Shown in pieces: positions 50,103 through 59,090 of a stretch of DNA of 64,000 nucleotides (position 1 is the stretch's first letter; every line of letters starts with the position of its first letter). The DNA comes from HGM11501 sp045644565 (GTDB taxonomy: Bacteria > Bacillota > Clostridia > CAKSNL01 > HGM11501). A model generated the notes under the pieces. The model saw only the letters and a program-made list of their open reading frames with translations, was not told the origin of the DNA and searched no databases. The position numbers and the translations under genes are program-made. Location of the stretch: positions 6,691 to 70,690 of the forward strand of contig JAZRHF010000052.1 of the NCBI GenBank assembly GCA_045644565.1, written 5' to 3'.

Positions 50103-51182
50103 ATGAAAAAGACAGCTACTTCAAAAGTTGACAACCAGTCCAAGGCAGATGCATTAAAAAGCACTCTCGCCCAGATAGAAAAGGATTATGGTAAAGGTAC
50201 TATTATGAAGCTTGGCGATTCCTCTAATTTGGAGGTTGAAGCTCTTTCCACAGGTATTTTAAGTCTTGATATCGCCCTCGGCATCGGCGGCATTCCCAAG
50301 GGCAGAATTGTAGAGGTTTACGGTCCCGAATCATCCGGTAAAACCACTCTCACCCTCTTACTTGCGGCTCAGTGTCAGAGAGAAGAAGGCGTTGTTGCTT
50401 TCGTTGACGCTGAACACGCTCTTGATCCTGAATATGCTAAAACATTAGGTGTTGATATTGATGAGCTTCTTGTTTCTCAGCCCGACACAGGCGAGCAGGC
50501 TTTGGCTATCGTTGAAGCATTGGTAAGAAGCAGCGCAGTTGACCTTGTAATTGTTGACTCTGTTGCAGCACTTGTTCCCAAAGCTGAAATTGACGGTGAA
50601 ATGGAAGTTCAGCAGGTTGGTATGCAGGCAAGACTTATGTCAAAGGCTCTTCGTAAACTTGCAGGTGTAATCAATAAAACAAACACTATTGTAGTGTTCA
50701 TAAACCAGCTTCGTGAAAAGGTTGGTGTTATGTTCGGAAATCCCGAAACCACCACAGGCGGTATGGCACTTAAGTTCTACTCTTCCGTAAGAATGGATAT
50801 CCGTAAGGGCGAACCCATTAAGGAAGGTGCAAACGTAATCGGTACAAAGACAAAGGTTAAGATTGTTAAAAACAAGGTTGCTCCCCCCTTTAAGAAGGCT
50901 GAGTTTGACATGATTTACGGAAAAGGCTTTGCTCCCGAAGGCGTTGTTCTTGATATGGCTGTTGAGCTTGATATCATTAACAAGGCAGGTGCTTGGATTT
51001 CCTATAACGGAGAACGTATTGCTCAGGGCAGAGAAAATGCAAAGCAGTACTTAATGGAGCATCCCGAAGTATTTGCCGAAGTTAAGGAAAAGGTTTTAAC
51101 ACACTATAAGGCAGAAGTTGCTCCCAAAAACGCAAACGATGATTTATCAGATGAGTTCCTCGAGGGAGACGACGCTGAATAA
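50103..51182 (+). CDS. recA: Recombinase RecA
   Basis: A 359-residue RecA. GPESSGKTTLTLL is the Walker A motif (about 67-79), VDLVIVDSVAALVPKAEI the Walker B, and FINQLREKVGVMFGNPETTTGG loop L2/allosteric region. The C-terminus is acidic, as usual. It coats single-stranded DNA for strand exchange and triggers LexA self-cleavage. AAGGAGG lies before the ATG. Two LexA boxes in the promoter predict SOS control. Confidence 0.97.
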   Translation: MKKTATSKVDNQSKADALKSTLAQIEKDYGKGTIMKLGDSSNLEVEALSTGILSLDIALGIGGIPKGRIVEVYGPESSGKTTLTLLLAAQCQREEGVVAFVDAEHALDPEYAKTLGVDIDELLVSQPDTGEQALAIVEALVRSSAVDLVIVDSVAALVPKAEIDGEMEVQQVGMQARLMSKALRKLAGVINKTNTIVVFINQLREKVGVMFGNPETTTGGMALKFYSSVRMDIRKGEPIKEGANVIGTKTKVKIVKNKVAPPFKKAEFDMIYGKGFAPEGVVLDMAVELDIINKAGAWISYNGERIAQGRENAKQYLMEHPEVFAEVKEKVLTHYKAEVAPKNANDDLSDEFLEGDDAE

Positions 51183-51203
51183 TTCCCCATTTAACCTGTC
51201 CCA

Positions 51204-51231
51204 TCGTAAAATGTTACCCCACATTTTACGA
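51204..51231. repeat. 11-bp hairpin behind recA
   Basis: TCGTAAAATGT (51204-51214) and its exact complement (51221-51231) surround TACCCC. No T run follows; the true terminator is further on at 51265. Its role is unknown. Confidence 0.7.
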
Positions 51232-51264
51232 GTGATATAAACCCTTCTATTCAATGATTTTCTA

Positions 51265-51303
51265 AACGAAAAACGGAAGTGCAACGCACTTCCGTTTTTC
51301 GTT
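51265..51303. terminator. Bidirectional terminator between recA and the SGNH hydrolase gene
   Basis: A perfect 18-bp stem (AACGAAAAACGGAAGTGC and complement) with an AAC loop, between convergent stop codons. Confidence 0.88.
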
Positions 51304-51311
51304 ATCTTAAA

Positions 51312-52358
51312 TTATTTTTCAAGTGTTTTAAGAATACACTGGGCGTATCCTCTAATAAGAAAATCGTTGGGGTGATTTACGTTATTTCCTGTCATATCTT
51401 CAAACTTTTTAGTTTCAAGCATAGCCTTGTGGTATTCTGTCATATTGCAGACAACCATATTTTCAAATTCCTCGGAAAGCTCATTCATAACATACTGCTG
51501 ATAAGGCTGATTTCCCCAGAATCCTTTAAGCTTTGAATTGGGGCACATTGTTGCAAGAAGAACGATGTCGGCATCCTTCTTTCCTGCCCTTATGGCACTG
51601 CAAATTTCTTCAATATCTTTCTTGAAATTAGGAAGTGTTGTGCCACCGTTATTCATACCAAAGCCTAAAATAACAAGGTCTGCATTATGCACTACCGCAT
51701 TTTCATTTACTGTTTCAAGTCCCCAGGCGCTTGCTTTTCCACCAACAGCTGTATTAACAAAGGTAATATCCTCATATCCGTATTTTTTCTTAAGTTCACG
51801 AACTATTAAAGCGTCCCACTTGGGAAGTCCCGGAAGCATTCCCTCTTTCAGAGAAGTAGCATTTGCACCTGCAGATATGCTGTCACCAAAAACAAGAATC
51901 TTCACAGGCTGTTTATTTTCAAGTTTTTTGATAAAGTTTGTAAGTTTGGCACCCTTGGCTTCAGGAATATATCTTTCCCATTTGTCAGAATGCTTGTATG
52001 TAACAGCAATACTCATAGGATACATAAGCACCCATTCAGCAAATGCAAGCCATTTTCCGTCGTGACGCTCAAAGCACTTACCCTCGATATGTTCATCAAG
52101 ATAGAAATCCTTATGTTTCATTCTCGGAATCCTGCCCTCGGGAAGCACTATAAGCAATCCGTCTTCCAGCTTATAGTCTTTTCCCTCTTCATAAGTGACT
52201 TCCAAGGTATAGTCCGTCACTTTCAGAATTTCATCTGCTTTATATAAAAGACTTATGGGAAGAATATTACCCTCTTCGTCCTCCATAACAAAGCAGGATT
52301 CATCCTCCATGATATTGCCTTCCCAAAATGGCACCATATATTTATCCAAATCAAACAT
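51312..52358 (-). CDS. SGNH/GDSL-type hydrolase with N-terminal sandwich domain
   Basis: A 348-residue protein. An N-terminal beta-rich domain (about 1-140) precedes an SGNH esterase domain. Block I is ILVFGDSISAGANA with the nucleophilic Ser, AVGGKAS gives the block II Gly, GFGMNN the block III Asn and NHPNDFLIRGY the Asp-His pair. This layout resembles carbohydrate acetylesterases (CE2/CE3-like). No signal peptide. The ATG at 52358 has AGGAG 7 nt upstream. The gene follows the ftsZ terminator and has no obvious promoter of its own. Confidence 0.82.
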   Translation of the reverse strand: MFDLDKYMVPFWEGNIMEDESCFVMEDEEGNILPISLLYKADEILKVTDYTLEVTYEEGKDYKLEDGLLIVLPEGRIPRMKHKDFYLDEHIEGKCFERHDGKWLAFAEWVLMYPMSIAVTYKHSDKWERYIPEAKGAKLTNFIKKLENKQPVKILVFGDSISAGANATSLKEGMLPGLPKWDALIVRELKKKYGYEDITFVNTAVGGKASAWGLETVNENAVVHNADLVILGFGMNNGGTTLPNFKKDIEEICSAIRAGKKDADIVLLATMCPNSKLKGFWGNQPYQQYVMNELSEEFENMVVCNMTEYHKAMLETKKFEDMTGNNVNHPNDFLIRGYAQCILKTLEK

Positions 52359-52373
52359 TTCCATTCTCCTAAC

Positions 52374-52400
52374 AAAAAAGCTCAGAATATCTGAGCTTTT
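52374..52400 (-). terminator. ftsZ terminator
   Basis: A 10-bp stem (AAAAGCTCAG and complement) with a 5-nt loop and a T run on the minus strand, 8 bp after the ftsZ stop. Confidence 0.85.
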
Positions 52401-52407
52401 CATTTTA

Positions 52408-53463
52408 TTATTCTAATTCAGGCTTCTTAAGGAAGCTGGGGATTTCGGGATATGTATCATCGGAGTTATCAATATTAAGTGCACCGAAGATGGAATCGCC
52501 CTTCTTCTTTTCTTTTCCTTCAAAACCTGTTGCAATGATGGTAATAGATACTTCATCGCCCATAGCTTCGTCGTTAATCATACCCATCTTGAAGAATACA
52601 TTGGGATCTGCATAGCTCTGAACAAGTTCAGCCGCTTCGTTAACTTCGAAGAGTGAAAGATCTCTGTTACCGGAGATGCACATAAGAATACCTGTTGCAC
52701 CTTCAATATTTGTTTCAAGTAAGGGAGCTTCAATAGCAGCCTTTGCAGCAAGCTCAGCTCTGTTTTCACCGGAAGCTCGTCCGATACCGAAGTGTGCACA
52801 ACCTGCATCCTTCATTACGCTTGTTACGTCAGCAAAGTCAGCGTTCATGAAACCAACATTGCCGATAAGTTCTGTGATACCCTGTACGCCCTGACGAAGA
52901 GCTTCGTCTGCCATTCTGAATGCATCGAATAAAGTAGTCTTTGCACTTCCGATAGTAAGAAGCTTATCGTTGGGAATTACAACGATGGTATCAACATTAG
53001 CCTTAAGAGCTTCGATACCTTCCATAGCCTTGTCCATTCTTCTCTTACCTTCAAACTGGAAGGGCTTTGTTACGATACCAACTGTAAGGATACCCTTATT
53101 TTTAGCAATTCCTGCAATAACGGGAGCAGCGCCTGTACCTGTTCCGCCACCCATACCTGCAGCAATAAATACCATATCCGCATTTTCAATTGCCTTTTCA
53201 ATTTCTGCAACAGATTCTTCAGCTGCCTTCTTACCTACTTCGGGATCACTGCCTGCGCCCTGTCCCTTTGTAACCTTATCGCCGATCTGAAGTGTTCTGT
53301 CAGCCTTTGAACAAGCAAGAGCCTGTGCGTCGGTGTTAACTGCGATAAATTCAACATGCTTAACACCTGCATCTACCATTCGGTTAACAGCGTTGTTACC
53401 GCCGCCACCTACACCTATAACTTTTATAACCTGTGTTTCATCCATAATTCTATCCTCCGGCAT
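52408..53463 (-). CDS. ftsZ: Cell division protein FtsZ
   Basis: A 351-residue tubulin-like GTPase that forms the Z ring. VIGVGGGGNNAVNRM, the tubulin signature GGGTGTGAAPVIA and the synergy-loop region NADFADV are intact. The C-terminal peptide (EIPSFLKKPE), which binds SepF and other partners, is present after a very short linker. Two start codons are both well served: ATG 53463 with AAGGAGG 8 nt upstream (chosen) and ATG 53445 with GGAGGAT 8 nt upstream. It has its own promoter at 53497-53525, separate from the wall cluster. Confidence 0.96.
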   Translation of the reverse strand: MPEDRIMDETQVIKVIGVGGGGNNAVNRMVDAGVKHVEFIAVNTDAQALACSKADRTLQIGDKVTKGQGAGSDPEVGKKAAEESVAEIEKAIENADMVFIAAGMGGGTGTGAAPVIAGIAKNKGILTVGIVTKPFQFEGKRRMDKAMEGIEALKANVDTIVVIPNDKLLTIGSAKTTLFDAFRMADEALRQGVQGITELIGNVGFMNADFADVTSVMKDAGCAHFGIGRASGENRAELAAKAAIEAPLLETNIEGATGILMCISGNRDLSLFEVNEAAELVQSYADPNVFFKMGMINDEAMGDEVSITIIATGFEGKEKKKGDSIFGALNIDNSDDTYPEIPSFLKKPELE

Positions 53464-53496
53464 TATTTTTGCCTCCTTATCCAATTTTACTATTCT

Positions 53497-53525
53497 ATAT
53501 TATACTATTTTTTGCAATTTGTCAA
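53497..53525 (-). promoter_or_regulatory. ftsZ promoter
   Basis: Minus-strand perfect TTGACA (53520-53525), 17-bp spacer, TAATAT (53497-53502); TATAAT at 53499-53504 is the alternative with a 15-bp spacer. Confidence 0.75.
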
Positions 53526-53549
53526 TGACTAAAGTTAAACTTTTGACAT

Positions 53550-54485
53550 TTATTCCGAATTTTCTTCTATTATATTGTCGGCGGTTTCTGTACTGTCGGC
53601 ATCTTCCGCGACTTCGTCCCCGTTCACCTCCGTATCGGCAGTATTTGTCTCCTCGTCTGCAGGAATTTCCTCTGTCCTGTGTTCAGTGCTGTTCGGACTG
53701 TAGAAAACTCCGACTTCGGGATTTTTAGCATCTATAACGCCGCTTACATCAGAGGGCATTGTGCCAATAACCTCTTTAACGTAGGAAATTTTATATGATA
53801 TATCATCTTCTCCGCCCAATTCTCCAAGCTTTATCGAAAGATCAGGCCATAAAATAAATTCGATGTTATATTCATCCTCAATTTTGATTTCTCGGACATT
53901 TTCAAATCCATGATCATTAATTATGGCTAGGCACTTTAAGAGCAGTTCTGTTTTTTCCTCCTCGCCCAGCACCACATAGTCACCCGGATAGAACTCTCCC
54001 GATGTAATGTTTCTTACGCAAATAAGATTTTCCGCATCGCTTTCCGAAATAAATCTGATGCTTTTTCCGTTTCTGTCACAGGTCATTATTCCGTCCGCGA
54101 AAAACAACGCTGCAAAATCCTCTTCTTCCCTGATTTCAACAATCACCTTTGAGGGATATTTTTTAATCAACGTCACTTCACTTACATAAGGAAGCTTAAG
54201 TATTCTCTCCTCAGTACGCTTTTTTCCGTAATCGAAAATATTTTCTCCTTCCGCAAGGTGACTGACTCTGAATATATCTTCATCAGGCACCCGAGCGTTT
54301 CCTGTTATTTCTATTACCTCAATATTAAACAAAGGAGTTCTTATGAATATCAAAAAGGCAATGGCAAGAAGAATAAGCAGAAATACAAAGGAAACCACAT
54401 TACGCTTACGCTTTCTTTTGGCAATCCTTTTTCTTGCACTTTCTCTGTCTTCGTCCCACTCTTGCCTGTTTCTTCTTTCGTCCAA
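53550..54485 (-). CDS. ftsQ: Cell division protein FtsQ/DivIB
   Basis: A 311-residue single-span division protein. A basic N-terminal cytosolic part is followed by a membrane helix (VVSFVFLLILLAIAFLIFI, about 27-46), the POTRA domain (PLFNIEVIEITGNARVPDEDI) and the beta domain. The C-terminus is a long acidic, Glu/Thr-rich tail of about 45 residues. It links FtsL/DivIC to the late divisome. The TTG at 54485 has AAAGGATGTGAT upstream and lies 4 bp after the murA stop; a GTG at 54512 overlaps murA. Confidence 0.88.
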   Translation of the reverse strand: MDERRNRQEWDEDRESARKRIAKRKRKRNVVSFVFLLILLAIAFLIFIRTPLFNIEVIEITGNARVPDEDIFRVSHLAEGENIFDYGKKRTEERILKLPYVSEVTLIKKYPSKVIVEIREEEDFAALFFADGIMTCDRNGKSIRFISESDAENLICVRNITSGEFYPGDYVVLGEEEKTELLLKCLAIINDHGFENVREIKIEDEYNIEFILWPDLSIKLGELGGEDDISYKISYVKEVIGTMPSDVSGVIDAKNPEVGVFYSPNSTEHRTEEIPADEETNTADTEVNGDEVAEDADSTETADNIIEENSE

Positions 54486-54489
54486 ATAA

Positions 54490-55740
54490 TCACATCCTTT
54501 GTATATCTGCACCCAGATTTTTTAAGTTTATATCAAAGTTTTCATAACCTCTGTCAATATAACAAAGCTTATCAACTATGCTTTCTCCTTTTGCTGAAAG
54601 TGCCGCTATTGTAAGCGCCGCCGCACCTCTTAAATCGCTTGTTACAACATGCGCTCCGTAAAGCTCATCCGTACCACGGATTATGGCGACATTTCCGTCT
54701 GTAACAATATCTGCACCCATCCTGTTAAGTCCGTCCACATGTTTGAATCTGTCCCGGAAAATATTTTCGGTCATAACGCTTGTTCCATCAGAAACAGCCA
54801 TAAGACTCATAAAAACAGACTGCATATCCGTAGGAAATCCGGGATACGCCTGTGTTCTCAATCTTTTCACGGCTTTAAGCCTGCCTTTATATTCAATGCG
54901 AAGAGAATCTTTATTTACTGTCACTCCTGCTCCGCAATCCTTAAGCATAGATATAAAAGCTTCCATATGTCCGGCTTCAACATTTTCTAAAAAAGCCCTT
55001 CCCTTTGTCATGAGAGCGGCACAAGCATAGGTTGCCGCCTCAATTCTGTCAGGAATAACTCTGTGTTCAACATTTGCCGAAGTTTTTTTGCCTTCTATGT
55101 AAATTTTATCGCTTCCTGCGCCTTCAACATTAAAGCCCGCCTTCACAAGATAGTTTTGCAAATCAACAATTTCAGGCTCCTTCGCCGCATTGTTTATTAC
55201 CGTAACGCCTCTTGCTCCTGTTGCCGCAAGCATTATATTTTCCGTGGCACCAACGCTTGGAAAGTCCAGATAAAGCGTTGCACTTTTCATATTTTCAGCG
55301 TTGCAATTTATAACCCCGCCTACTTCGGAAATTTTTATTCCCATTTCTCTAAAAGCTTTGAGATGCAAATCTATGGGTCTCGGCCCGATTTCACATCCCC
55401 CCGGAAGACTTACACGCCCGCTTTTGCATCTTGAAATCAAAGCTCCCAGGAATATAACCGAAGATCTCATTTTAAGCATGAGGTGTTCGGGCACTTCATC
55501 CGTTATAAGCTTTTCTGTATTGATTACTGCAGTTCCGTTTTCCAGTTCTGCCCTGCAACCCAAAAAACGCAAAATTTCAAGAGATTCTTCCACGTCAGAA
55601 ATAGCCGGGCAATCATGTATAATACTTTCTCTTCCGCTTACTACAGATGCCGCCAAAATGGGCAACACCGCATTTTTTGCACCGTGTATCCTTACTCTTC
55701 CGTCAAGCGCTCTTCCGCCTTTTATTATATATTTACTCAA
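54490..55740 (-). CDS. murA: UDP-N-acetylglucosamine 1-carboxyvinyltransferase MurA
   Basis: A 416-residue EPSP-synthase-fold enzyme for the first committed step of peptidoglycan synthesis. GAKNAVLPILAAS is the N-terminal signature and GGCEIGPRPIDLHLKAF holds the fosfomycin-target Cys. FPTDMQSVFMSLMAVSDG and DLRGAAALTIAALSA are conserved. The start is the TTG at 55740 (giving SKYIIKGGRALDGRV), with AGGGGGTG upstream; the in-frame ATGs further up belong to the gap after murG. Its place between murG and ftsQ is seen in other Clostridia-type clusters. Confidence 0.93.
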   Translation of the reverse strand: MSKYIIKGGRALDGRVRIHGAKNAVLPILAASVVSGRESIIHDCPAISDVEESLEILRFLGCRAELENGTAVINTEKLITDEVPEHLMLKMRSSVIFLGALISRCKSGRVSLPGGCEIGPRPIDLHLKAFREMGIKISEVGGVINCNAENMKSATLYLDFPSVGATENIMLAATGARGVTVINNAAKEPEIVDLQNYLVKAGFNVEGAGSDKIYIEGKKTSANVEHRVIPDRIEAATYACAALMTKGRAFLENVEAGHMEAFISMLKDCGAGVTVNKDSLRIEYKGRLKAVKRLRTQAYPGFPTDMQSVFMSLMAVSDGTSVMTENIFRDRFKHVDGLNRMGADIVTDGNVAIIRGTDELYGAHVVTSDLRGAAALTIAALSAKGESIVDKLCYIDRGYENFDINLKNLGADIQRM

Positions 55741-55788
55741 TACCGAGCACCCCCTTAAGCACATTTTATGCATAAAGGGTGCACTTTG

Positions 55789-56886
55789 TTAACCTATAAG
55801 CTCCTTTGCGGCATTATATATCTTATCTGTTGCATCGTAAAGAGCCGCTGTTTTCGCATTTTTTCCCATTTCAGAAAGTCTTGCCTTATCGTTTACAAGA
55901 GTAAGAATTTCCGCATTGAGTTTTGTGCCGTTAAGTTCGTCATCATGTATGAGAATCGCCGCACCTCTGTCGGAAAGATATCTCGCATTATATTCCTGAT
56001 GGTTGTGTGCCACATTGGGACTTGGCACAACAATAGAAGGCTTACCTGACGCAGCAAGTTCGCTTACCGTAACTGCACCGGTTCTGCAAATAATAACATC
56101 AGCCGCCGCAAATGCCACATCCGTGTTATATATATAAGGCTGAATGTTTACATTTGCAGGAATTTCATCCACATGCTTTTTGATTTCAGACATTACCTCT
56201 TCATAATTGCGTTCCCCGGTTGAAGCGATGATATTGTAATCCTCAGCCAGATTTTTCGAGACAATTTCCACCAATGCATCGTTTATGCTTTTCGCACCAA
56301 GGCTTCCTCCCATAAACAAAACCGTCGGAGATTCATTAAGATTGAACTTTATTCTTGCTTCAAAACGTGTGGTTTTAAGAAGATCTGCTCTTACGGGGTT
56401 TCCTGAAAGCAGTATTTTCTTATATTTTTTCAAGTAGTTCTTTGTTGTATCGAAGCTTGTCGCAACCACATCAACTTTATCCGCAAGCATTTTAACGGTG
56501 ATTCCGGGAATTACATTCTGTTCATGAATAATTGTGGGAATCTTCATTTTGCATGCCGCATAAAGCAAAGGTCCGCAAACATATCCGCCTGTACCGATTA
56601 CCACATCGGGCTTAAATTCCTTCAATATTTTTTTACCTTCGCCTACTCCCTTTACTGCCTTTGCAAGAACGTAAAGGTTCATTGGAGAAAGCTTTCTCTT
56701 AAAGCCGTAGACATCAATATATTTTATATCAATATTCTGTGCGGGAACAAGTTTTTTCTCAAGTCCTCGCTCGGTTCCCACATACAAAATTTCAGAGTCG
56801 GGTTCTACCTCTTTAATATATTTGGCTATTGCAATAGCCGGATTTATATGTCCGCCTGTTCCTCCGCCTGATACTATAACTCTCAT
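55789..56886 (-). CDS. murG: UDP-GlcNAc:lipid I N-acetylglucosaminyltransferase MurG
   Basis: A 365-residue GT28 enzyme that converts lipid I to lipid II on the inner membrane face. GGGTGGHINPAIAIAKYI is the N-terminal membrane/acceptor loop, GTGGYVCGPLLYAA and HEQNVIPG follow, and CRTGAVTVSELAASGKPSIVVPSP is the UDP-GlcNAc site. The gap to ftsW is 2 bp, so they are translationally linked. AGGAGAAT precedes the ATG. Confidence 0.96.
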   Translation of the reverse strand: MRVIVSGGGTGGHINPAIAIAKYIKEVEPDSEILYVGTERGLEKKLVPAQNIDIKYIDVYGFKRKLSPMNLYVLAKAVKGVGEGKKILKEFKPDVVIGTGGYVCGPLLYAACKMKIPTIIHEQNVIPGITVKMLADKVDVVATSFDTTKNYLKKYKKILLSGNPVRADLLKTTRFEARIKFNLNESPTVLFMGGSLGAKSINDALVEIVSKNLAEDYNIIASTGERNYEEVMSEIKKHVDEIPANVNIQPYIYNTDVAFAAADVIICRTGAVTVSELAASGKPSIVVPSPNVAHNHQEYNARYLSDRGAAILIHDDELNGTKLNAEILTLVNDKARLSEMGKNAKTAALYDATDKIYNAAKELIG

Positions 56887-56888
56887 CT

Positions 56889-58085
56889 TTATTCTCCTAA
56901 CTCTGTTTTTACTTCATGAATCATTCCTGCACCTTTTTTCTGATATCTTGATATGTTAAGAACAATTCCTGTTGCCGCCAGCATAAATAAAAGCGATGTT
57001 CCGCCCGAGCTGAAAAACGGCAACTGCATTCCCGTTGAGGGAATAAGATTTGTTACTACCGCAATGTTAATAATCACCTGAAGACCAATCATGACAGAAA
57101 CTCCGAATGCCGCAAGACAACCGAACATTTCTCTTGCATTTATTGATATTTTAATACCTCGCCATACAAAGGCTCCGAACAATAATATAACAACTATACC
57201 GCCGATAATTCCCATTTCTTCGCAAACTATTGCAAAAATATAGTCGTTTGAAGCTTCCGGAAGCCAATTATATTTTTGCCTGGACTGACCGAATCCGACT
57301 CCGAAAAATCCACCTGAGCATATAGCATAAAGGGACTGAAGAATCTGCCATCCCTTTCCCAGCGGATCCGCTTCAGGATTTCTGTATCCCAAAATACGCT
57401 GTAACCTGTAAGGCTCCAGCACCGCAAGAGCCACTGCGGCACAAGAAGCAAGACCGCCGATTCCGAATATATGACTTTTAGGTATTCCGTAGGCTATCAG
57501 CATTACAAAGCCAATACCGCAGATAATAACGGCTCCCGAAAGATGTCTCTGTAAAATCGCACCTAAGGCAGGAAGCAATATAACAATTTCCGCTCTGAAA
57601 TTATAAATTAACTTTGCATACCATGCCATATTATTTACATTACGCTTTTTTTCGGAAGAAAGCATATCGGCAAGATATAAAATAAGTGCAATTTTCATAA
57701 TTTCGGAAGGCTGAACGGATATAGGGCCTATGTAAATCCATCGTGTTGCACCAAGGCTTTCCCTACCTATTACCGGTGTAAGATACATAAGTCCAAGACT
57801 TACAAGATAAAACGGCTTAACAAGACTTCTGAACTTCATATAGTCAGGAGCATTTGCCACAAGAAGCATAAATCCAAAGCTTATTACAGCAACGATGCAG
57901 TTTTTGATAATGCCTGAATAAGGGCTGCTTGTTCCAAGTGAATCGGGAGTGCTGGCACTTATAAGCATAAGAAGCCCCATGCATACCAAAGAACAAAGCA
58001 AGATAAGATAAACTCCGTCAAGTTCTCCCTTTCGTCTTGCTTTTTTATTTATTTTTTCTCCGGTAATCTCCCGAGCCTTATTCAT
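56889..58085 (-). CDS. ftsW: SEDS peptidoglycan glycosyltransferase FtsW
   Basis: A 398-residue polytopic protein of the SEDS family with about ten membrane helices. GATRWIYIGPISVQPSEIMKIALILY is the SEDS signature with the essential acidic residue region, and NLIPSTGMQLPFFSSGGTSLL the conserved C-terminal block. It polymerises glycan chains with its cognate class B PBP, here the SpoVD/FtsI-like protein in the same cluster; it could be SpoVE-like. GGAGG precedes the ATG. Confidence 0.93.
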   Translation of the reverse strand: MNKAREITGEKINKKARRKGELDGVYLILLCSLVCMGLLMLISASTPDSLGTSSPYSGIIKNCIVAVISFGFMLLVANAPDYMKFRSLVKPFYLVSLGLMYLTPVIGRESLGATRWIYIGPISVQPSEIMKIALILYLADMLSSEKKRNVNNMAWYAKLIYNFRAEIVILLPALGAILQRHLSGAVIICGIGFVMLIAYGIPKSHIFGIGGLASCAAVALAVLEPYRLQRILGYRNPEADPLGKGWQILQSLYAICSGGFFGVGFGQSRQKYNWLPEASNDYIFAIVCEEMGIIGGIVVILLFGAFVWRGIKISINAREMFGCLAAFGVSVMIGLQVIINIAVVTNLIPSTGMQLPFFSSGGTSLLFMLAATGIVLNISRYQKKGAGMIHEVKTELGE

Positions 58086-58103
58086 TTTATTTCTACCTCC
58101 GAA

Positions 58104-59078
58104 CTACATAAATATTTTGACATAAATACCGCTTAATACGCCCATTATTATTGTAACGGCTGATGCCACAAGTACAATCTTGACCTCAGACCAACCTTTC
58201 TTCTCGAAATGATGATGGATAGGCGTCATTAAGAAAATTCTTTTTCCATGTGTCAACTTAAAGTATGAAACCTGCATTATAACAGAAAGTGTCTCTATAA
58301 AAAATACTATTCCTGCGGTTATTACGGTAAACTGAAGTCCTAAGGCACAAGCTACCGCACCTATTAATCCGCCAAGGAAAAGAGAGCCCGTATCGCCCAT
58401 AAAAACCTTTGCCGGATGGCGATTGTAAAAAAGGAAACCGAGCACGCCACCCATAACTGCCATAAGGATTATTCCTATAGAATCTGCTCCGCTGTAAAAT
58501 GCCGCAAAGGCAAAATACGCCATACAGAAAAACGTTGTACTTCCGGCAAGCGCATCTACGCCATCTGTAAGATTAACCGCATTATTTGTAGCGAGAAGCA
58601 CCAGCATGTTAAAGGGAATTATAAAATAAGACCAGTCATACACCTTGTCGAGAAACAATATTTCTCCGCCGTTATTATAGTAGATAACCAGGGAGAATGC
58701 CGCACTCACAAGAATCTGTGCCATAAATTTCTGTTTTGCGGTAAGCCCTAAATTTCTTTTCTTTATAACCTTGATATAGTCATCTGAAAATCCTATTATT
58801 CCAAAAAGAACCGCACAAAGCAGTATTGCCACAGCTTTAACATCAAATGCTTTTGATAAAAGCAAAATGAGCAAAGATGCCGGAACAAGTCCTGCAAAGA
58901 ATATAAATCCGCCCATTGTGGGAGTTCCGCTTTTCTTTTTGTGCCAGGAAGGACCTTCCTCTCTTATTTCCTGTCCGAAGCTGGCTTCCTTAAGTTTTTT
59001 TATTATTACATTTCCGCAAAGCAGCGAAATAAGCACTGCAACAGCAAGTGCAAATATACCCCAAATCCATCCTGTCAT
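58104..59078 (-). CDS. mraY: Phospho-N-acetylmuramoyl-pentapeptide transferase MraY
   Basis: A 324-residue ten-helix membrane enzyme that makes lipid I. HKKKSGTPTMGGFIF is the N-terminal MraY signature, FSDDYIKVIKKRNLGL the first Asp-rich loop, NAVNLTDGVDALAGS the second, and MTPIHHHFEKKGWSE the C-terminal MraY-specific HHHFE motif that separates it from the WecA-type protein at 34897. AAGGTGAA precedes the ATG; murE is 12 bp upstream. murD, often between mraY and ftsW, is absent. Confidence 0.96.
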   Translation of the reverse strand: MTGWIWGIFALAVAVLISLLCGNVIIKKLKEASFGQEIREEGPSWHKKKSGTPTMGGFIFFAGLVPASLLILLLSKAFDVKAVAILLCAVLFGIIGFSDDYIKVIKKRNLGLTAKQKFMAQILVSAAFSLVIYYNNGGEILFLDKVYDWSYFIIPFNMLVLLATNNAVNLTDGVDALAGSTTFFCMAYFAFAAFYSGADSIGIILMAVMGGVLGFLFYNRHPAKVFMGDTGSLFLGGLIGAVACALGLQFTVITAGIVFFIETLSVIMQVSYFKLTHGKRIFLMTPIHHHFEKKGWSEVKIVLVASAVTIIMGVLSGIYVKIFM

Positions 59079-59090
59079 AATAAATTCACC

